Source of the DNA: Chitinophagaceae bacterium
GTDB taxonomy: Bacteria > Bacteroidota > Bacteroidia > Chitinophagales > Chitinophagaceae
Direction of reading: 5' to 3'
DNA length: 8,559 nucleotides
Assembly (NCBI GenBank): GCA_003167015.1
Contig: PMUF01000270.1
Location: forward strand, 6,241 to 14,799
A program made the position numbers and the translations under genes. The notes below the pieces were generated by a model. The model did no database searches and was not told where the DNA came from. It saw only the letters and a list, made by a program, of their open reading frames with translations. Below are positions 6,793 through 8,559 of this stretch, one piece after another (within the stretch, counting starts at the first letter, position 1; each line of letters opens with the position of its first letter).

Positions 6793-6820
6793 GATCTTCT
6801 TCTATTACAGGAATAAGATC
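6793..6820 (-). promoter_or_regulatory. Small stem-loop before the first exbD
   Basis: The arms GATCTT (6793-6798) and AAGATC (6815-6820) pair around a 16-base loop, 24 bases before the exbD start at 6768. Further upstream in the gap, GGGGC (6909-6913) pairs with GCCCC (6924-6928). The stems are short and could be chance. I list them because the layout mirrors the next gap, where a longer hairpin sits 32 bases before the second exbD. Confidence 0.35.
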
Positions 6821-6965
6821 CAAAAGTTTCTCTTTTCCACATCGAACCAGCCTCTTTTAACAAAGGCCCCTCTTTCTTTCTCAGCTACGGCCGCTTCGCA
6901 GCCTAACCGGGGCCTATATCTGCGCCCCTTCGGGTCGCGACGGCCCTTCCAGGTCCGTCCGCCGC

Positions 6966-7829
6966 CTATTTGTAAAGCGAAGCAAAGCTCTGCGTCAGCG
7001 TGAAACCACTCTCATCGATACCATAAGTGATACCATCGATCTTGGTAGTGAAGATGTTATACATGATGATCGAAATGGCGGACGTACCGATACCCAGGGC
7101 CGTATTGTACAGGGCCTCAGAGATACCTTGGGACAGACGCTGTGCAGCTTCTCCACCACCAGCATCACCCAGGGCACCAAATGACCGGATCATACCCATA
7201 ACCGTTCCCAGCAGACCCATCAGGGTAGCCACCGAAGCGATCGTGGACAGGAATACCAGGTTCTTTTCCAGCATCGGCAGTTCCAGCGCAGTCGCTTCTT
7301 CTACCTCTTTCTGAATAGCCAGCACCTTTTGCTCAGTATCCAGTTCCGTAGTGATCATTTCCTTGTATTTGCGCAGACCTGCCTTCATGACATTACCGAC
7401 AGAACCCTTCTGCTTGTCGCACTCTGCGATAGCTGCATCGACATTCTTGTTGGCCAGGTGATATTGCACTTTGCGGATAAACTCGGCGATATTGCCGGTG
7501 CCCGTTGCCTTCGTAATAGTCATGAAACGCTCGATCACGAAAGTGATGACCGTCAACAACGCACCGATCAGGATCGGTACGATGATCCCACCCTGGTACA
7601 TCTTGGCAAGAGCGAATTTCGCGCCATCCTGTGTAGGCCAAAATCCCCCATTAGGATCGGGTTTTGTAAAATTACCGTCAGCGCCGATAATAAATCTCCA
7701 GATCAGATAACCGGCAATGATACACACCAACGGGGCTACCCATGAAATTGAATTGCCCGATTTCTTCGGTTGTACAGATGAGGAAGAGCTTTTAGCTGCT
7801 GGTGCTGCAGTCGGTCTTGTTTCAGCCAT
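6966..7829 (-). CDS. exbB: MotA/TolQ/ExbB proton channel family protein (ExbB)
   Basis: An inner-membrane ExbB protein, 287 residues, the first gene of the Ton cluster. It forms the pentameric channel around the ExbD helices that turns proton flow into movement of TonB. An Ala/Ser/Pro-rich cytoplasmic N-terminus (1-27) is followed by four predicted membrane segments: about 29-49 (SWVAPLVCIIAGYLIWRFII), 79-100 (GGIIVPILIGALLTVITFVI), 187-213 (LEKNLVFLSTIASVATLMGLLGTVMGMI region) and 233-258. The family signature is the third segment, LSTIASVATLMGLLGTVMGM, plus the later SEALYNTALGIGTSAISIIMYN. The large loop between segments 2 and 3 (about 101-186) is cytoplasmic. The extra first helix with a residue 50-78 linker is a common Bacteroidota variation on the three-helix E. 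coli plan. The start at 7829 fits an AT-rich leader. A TolQ role is possible, but the downstream tonB genes favour Ton. Confidence 0.94.
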   Translation of the reverse strand: MAETRPTAAPAAKSSSSSVQPKKSGNSISWVAPLVCIIAGYLIWRFIIGADGNFTKPDPNGGFWPTQDGAKFALAKMYQGGIIVPILIGALLTVITFVIERFMTITKATGTGNIAEFIRKVQYHLANKNVDAAIAECDKQKGSVGNVMKAGLRKYKEMITTELDTEQKVLAIQKEVEEATALELPMLEKNLVFLSTIASVATLMGLLGTVMGMIRSFGALGDAGGGEAAQRLSQGISEALYNTALGIGTSAISIIMYNIFTTKIDGITYGIDESGFTLTQSFASLYK

Positions 7830-7948
7830 GATCGTTTGTTTTTAGTGTTTTTTAAAAAATTGAGGTATGTAATAGAAAATGATTGTACAATTCTAAGGAA
7901 AAAAGGCTTTCTATAGCAGAAATTGGATACCTAAATTTTGCAGGCCAC

Positions 7949-7978
7949 ACAAGATAAGGATTTTTTATAAAGTACAAA
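7949..7978 (-). promoter_or_regulatory. Possible promoter for the exbB operon
   Basis: On the minus strand TTTG (complement of 7975-7978) is followed 18 bases later by TATCTTGT (complement of 7949-7956). This loosely resembles the Bacteroidota promoter pattern TTTG with TAnnTTTG at usable spacing. Only part of the -7 box matches. A second candidate box, TAGAATTG, lies nearer the gene without a good -33 partner. The call is weak. Confidence 0.22.
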
Positions 7979-8132
7979 TTTTCAAAATCATAGCAGAAGG
8001 ATAGCGTTCAACGGCCCGTCACGACAGGTTCGCGTCGCAGAGGAAGGAGATTCCTTGCCGGTGTCGGGATGGTAAATCTACGGGATTTTATAGTACCGAT
8101 TTCACCCCGGATGTAACTAATTTAATAATTTG

Positions 8133-8159
8133 TCGTACATGTTCGTACAAATTCGTGCA
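8133..8159. repeat. Three 10-bp-spaced direct repeats (TCGTACA type)
   Basis: TCGTACA (8133-8139), TCGTACA (8143-8149) and TCGTGCA (8153-8159) recur at exactly 10-base intervals, one DNA helical turn, with T or G before each unit. They sit about 300 bases upstream of exbB and about 85 bases after the permease stop. The regular spacing suggests binding of a regulator to one face of the helix, but the distance from exbB is large and no regulator can be named. Confidence 0.5.
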
Positions 8160-8173
8160 AGACATGATTTGTG

Positions 8174-8223
8174 CCGCCGCTACGCTGTGCGCGGCGGGGC
8201 GGCGCTACGCGGTGCGCGCCGCC
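8174..8223. repeat. Doublet of GC-rich stem-loops with near-identical loops (REP-like)
   Basis: Stem CCGCCGC (8174-8180) with GCGGCGG (8191-8197) encloses the 10-base loop TACGCTGTGC. Stem GGCGGCGC (8198-8205) with GCGCCGCC (8216-8223) encloses TACGCGGTGC. The loops differ by one base, while the stems differ and are both perfectly paired. The doublet ends 18 bases after the permease stop and has no T-run on the minus strand, so it looks more like a REP-type repeat or transcript-end stabiliser than a classic terminator. Confidence 0.6.
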
Positions 8224-8241
8224 AAGCCTATTCCCGCCAAC

Positions 8242-8559
8242 CTATTCGTATCGCAACGCCTCTATCGGATTCAACCGCGACGCCTTCAATGACGGATACA
8301 ACCCCGCCAGCAACCCCACCAGACTACAGATCGCAATCCCCCCGGCCAGCCACCCCCACGGAATCACAAAACCCGTCGACAACACCAGGGAAAAGACATT
8401 TCCTACAATCACCCCCAATACCACCCCAAACGCCGCTCCGATCAGGCTGATCATCACCGATTCGAACAAAAACTGCTGCCGGACACTCTTCTGCCTCCCC
8501 CCGATCGCCTTCACCAACCCGATCTCACGCGTGCGCTCCGTCACCGACACCAGCATGAT
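8242..8559 (-). CDS. MacB/FtsX-type ABC transporter permease, C-terminal fragment (5' end outside window)
   Basis: The last 105 residues of a permease of the MacB/LolCE/FtsX superfamily; the frame enters from the right edge with no start in view. The opening I-M-L-V-S-V-T-E-R-T-R-E-I-G-L-V-K-A-I-G matches the highly conserved MLVSVTERTREIG-RKA-GA segment after the second membrane helix of MacB-type permeases. Two hydrophobic stretches follow (about 33-58, SLIGAAFGVVLGVIVGNVFSLVL, and 68-88, WLAGGIAICSLVGLLAGLYP), then the usual tail PSLKASRLNPIEALRYE with the stop at 8242-8244. These proteins work with an ATPase in exporting peptides, lipoproteins or drugs; the substrate cannot be told from this part. 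There is no visible link to the Ton genes. Confidence 0.92.
   Translation of the reverse strand: MMLVSVTERTREIGLVKAIGGRQKSVRQQFLFESVMISLIGAAFGVVLGVIVGNVFSLVLSTGFVIPWGWLAGGIAICSLVGLLAGLYPSLKASRLNPIEALRYE

Larger units (their letters stand above)
7830..8241. other. 412-base intergenic region upstream of exbB
   Basis: No gene is supported here. Going from the permease stop toward exbB it holds a GC-rich stem-loop doublet (8174-8223), a triplet of 10-bp-spaced repeats (8133-8159), a mixed stretch (about 8000-8110) with only a small AAGGA-GAT-TCCTT hairpin, and a strongly AT-rich leader of about 170 bases before exbB. The leader is the likely promoter and 5' untranslated region of the Ton operon. 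Confidence 0.6.

Noticed and set aside
6769..6965. A small gene in the exbB-exbD gap
   Set aside because: The only open frame spanning it is antisense and runs into exbD; no start, ribosome site or coding pattern supports a separate gene.
8174..8223. Intrinsic terminator for the permease gene
   Set aside because: The stems are strong, but no T-run follows on the minus strand; the paired-hairpin form with a conserved loop fits a repeat better.

Overview
The window looks like chromosomal DNA of a Bacteroidota bacterium, probably a GC-richer Chitinophagaceae-type organism. The reasons are a secreted protein ending in the gliding-motility-associated C-terminal (type IX secretion, type B) domain, SprB-like repeats in that protein, TonB proteins with the Bacteroidota N-terminal 'IFEGRNK-YGAY-LRK' signature, an exbB-exbD-exbD-tonB gene order, and no clear Shine-Dalgarno sequences. 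The genus is inference. Every gene I can support is on the minus strand, so transcription runs from high to low coordinates.

In transcription order: (1) the C-terminal end of a MacB/FtsX-type ABC transporter permease (8559-8242), entering from outside the window. (2) A 412-base gap (8241-7830) with a doublet of GC-rich stem-loops just after the permease stop, a triplet of 10-bp-spaced repeats, and an AT-rich leader. (3) A Ton energy-transduction cluster: exbB (7829-6966), a first exbD (6768-6097), a second exbD (5919-5386) and tonB copy A (5291-4464), which is followed by a strong intrinsic terminator (4391-4360). (4) A tandem tonB paralogue, copy B (4284-3460), beyond that terminator. (5) A 599-residue cell-surface or secreted protein with three SprB-like repeats, three PKD/Ig-like domains and a T9SS sorting domain (3318-1519). 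(6) mnmE (1498 to the left edge, unfinished), the tRNA wobble-uridine modification GTPase.

The Ton genes form one machine. ExbB and two ExbD proteins should make the proton-driven motor in the inner membrane, and TonB carries the force across the periplasm to outer-membrane SusC/TonB-dependent transporters. Two TonB paralogues with nearly the same C-terminal domain but diverged linkers suggest partner specialisation or differential expression. The exbB-exbD and exbD-exbD gaps are long (177-197 bases) and share a layout: a GC-rich stem-loop zone after the upstream stop, then an AT-rich stem-loop 24-32 bases before the next start.

The most unusual feature is in mnmE. Right after the G4 motif (NKVD), where about 20-30 residues normally lead to G5, the frame stays open for at least 156 residues of Gly/Ala/Glu/Asp-rich low-complexity sequence up to the window edge. 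At the DNA level this insert carries four short palindromes. Two are diverged copies of one element, in the same reading frame 84 bases apart, whose stems are kept by compensatory changes. This resembles a family of small palindromic elements inserted in frame into an essential-type housekeeping gene.
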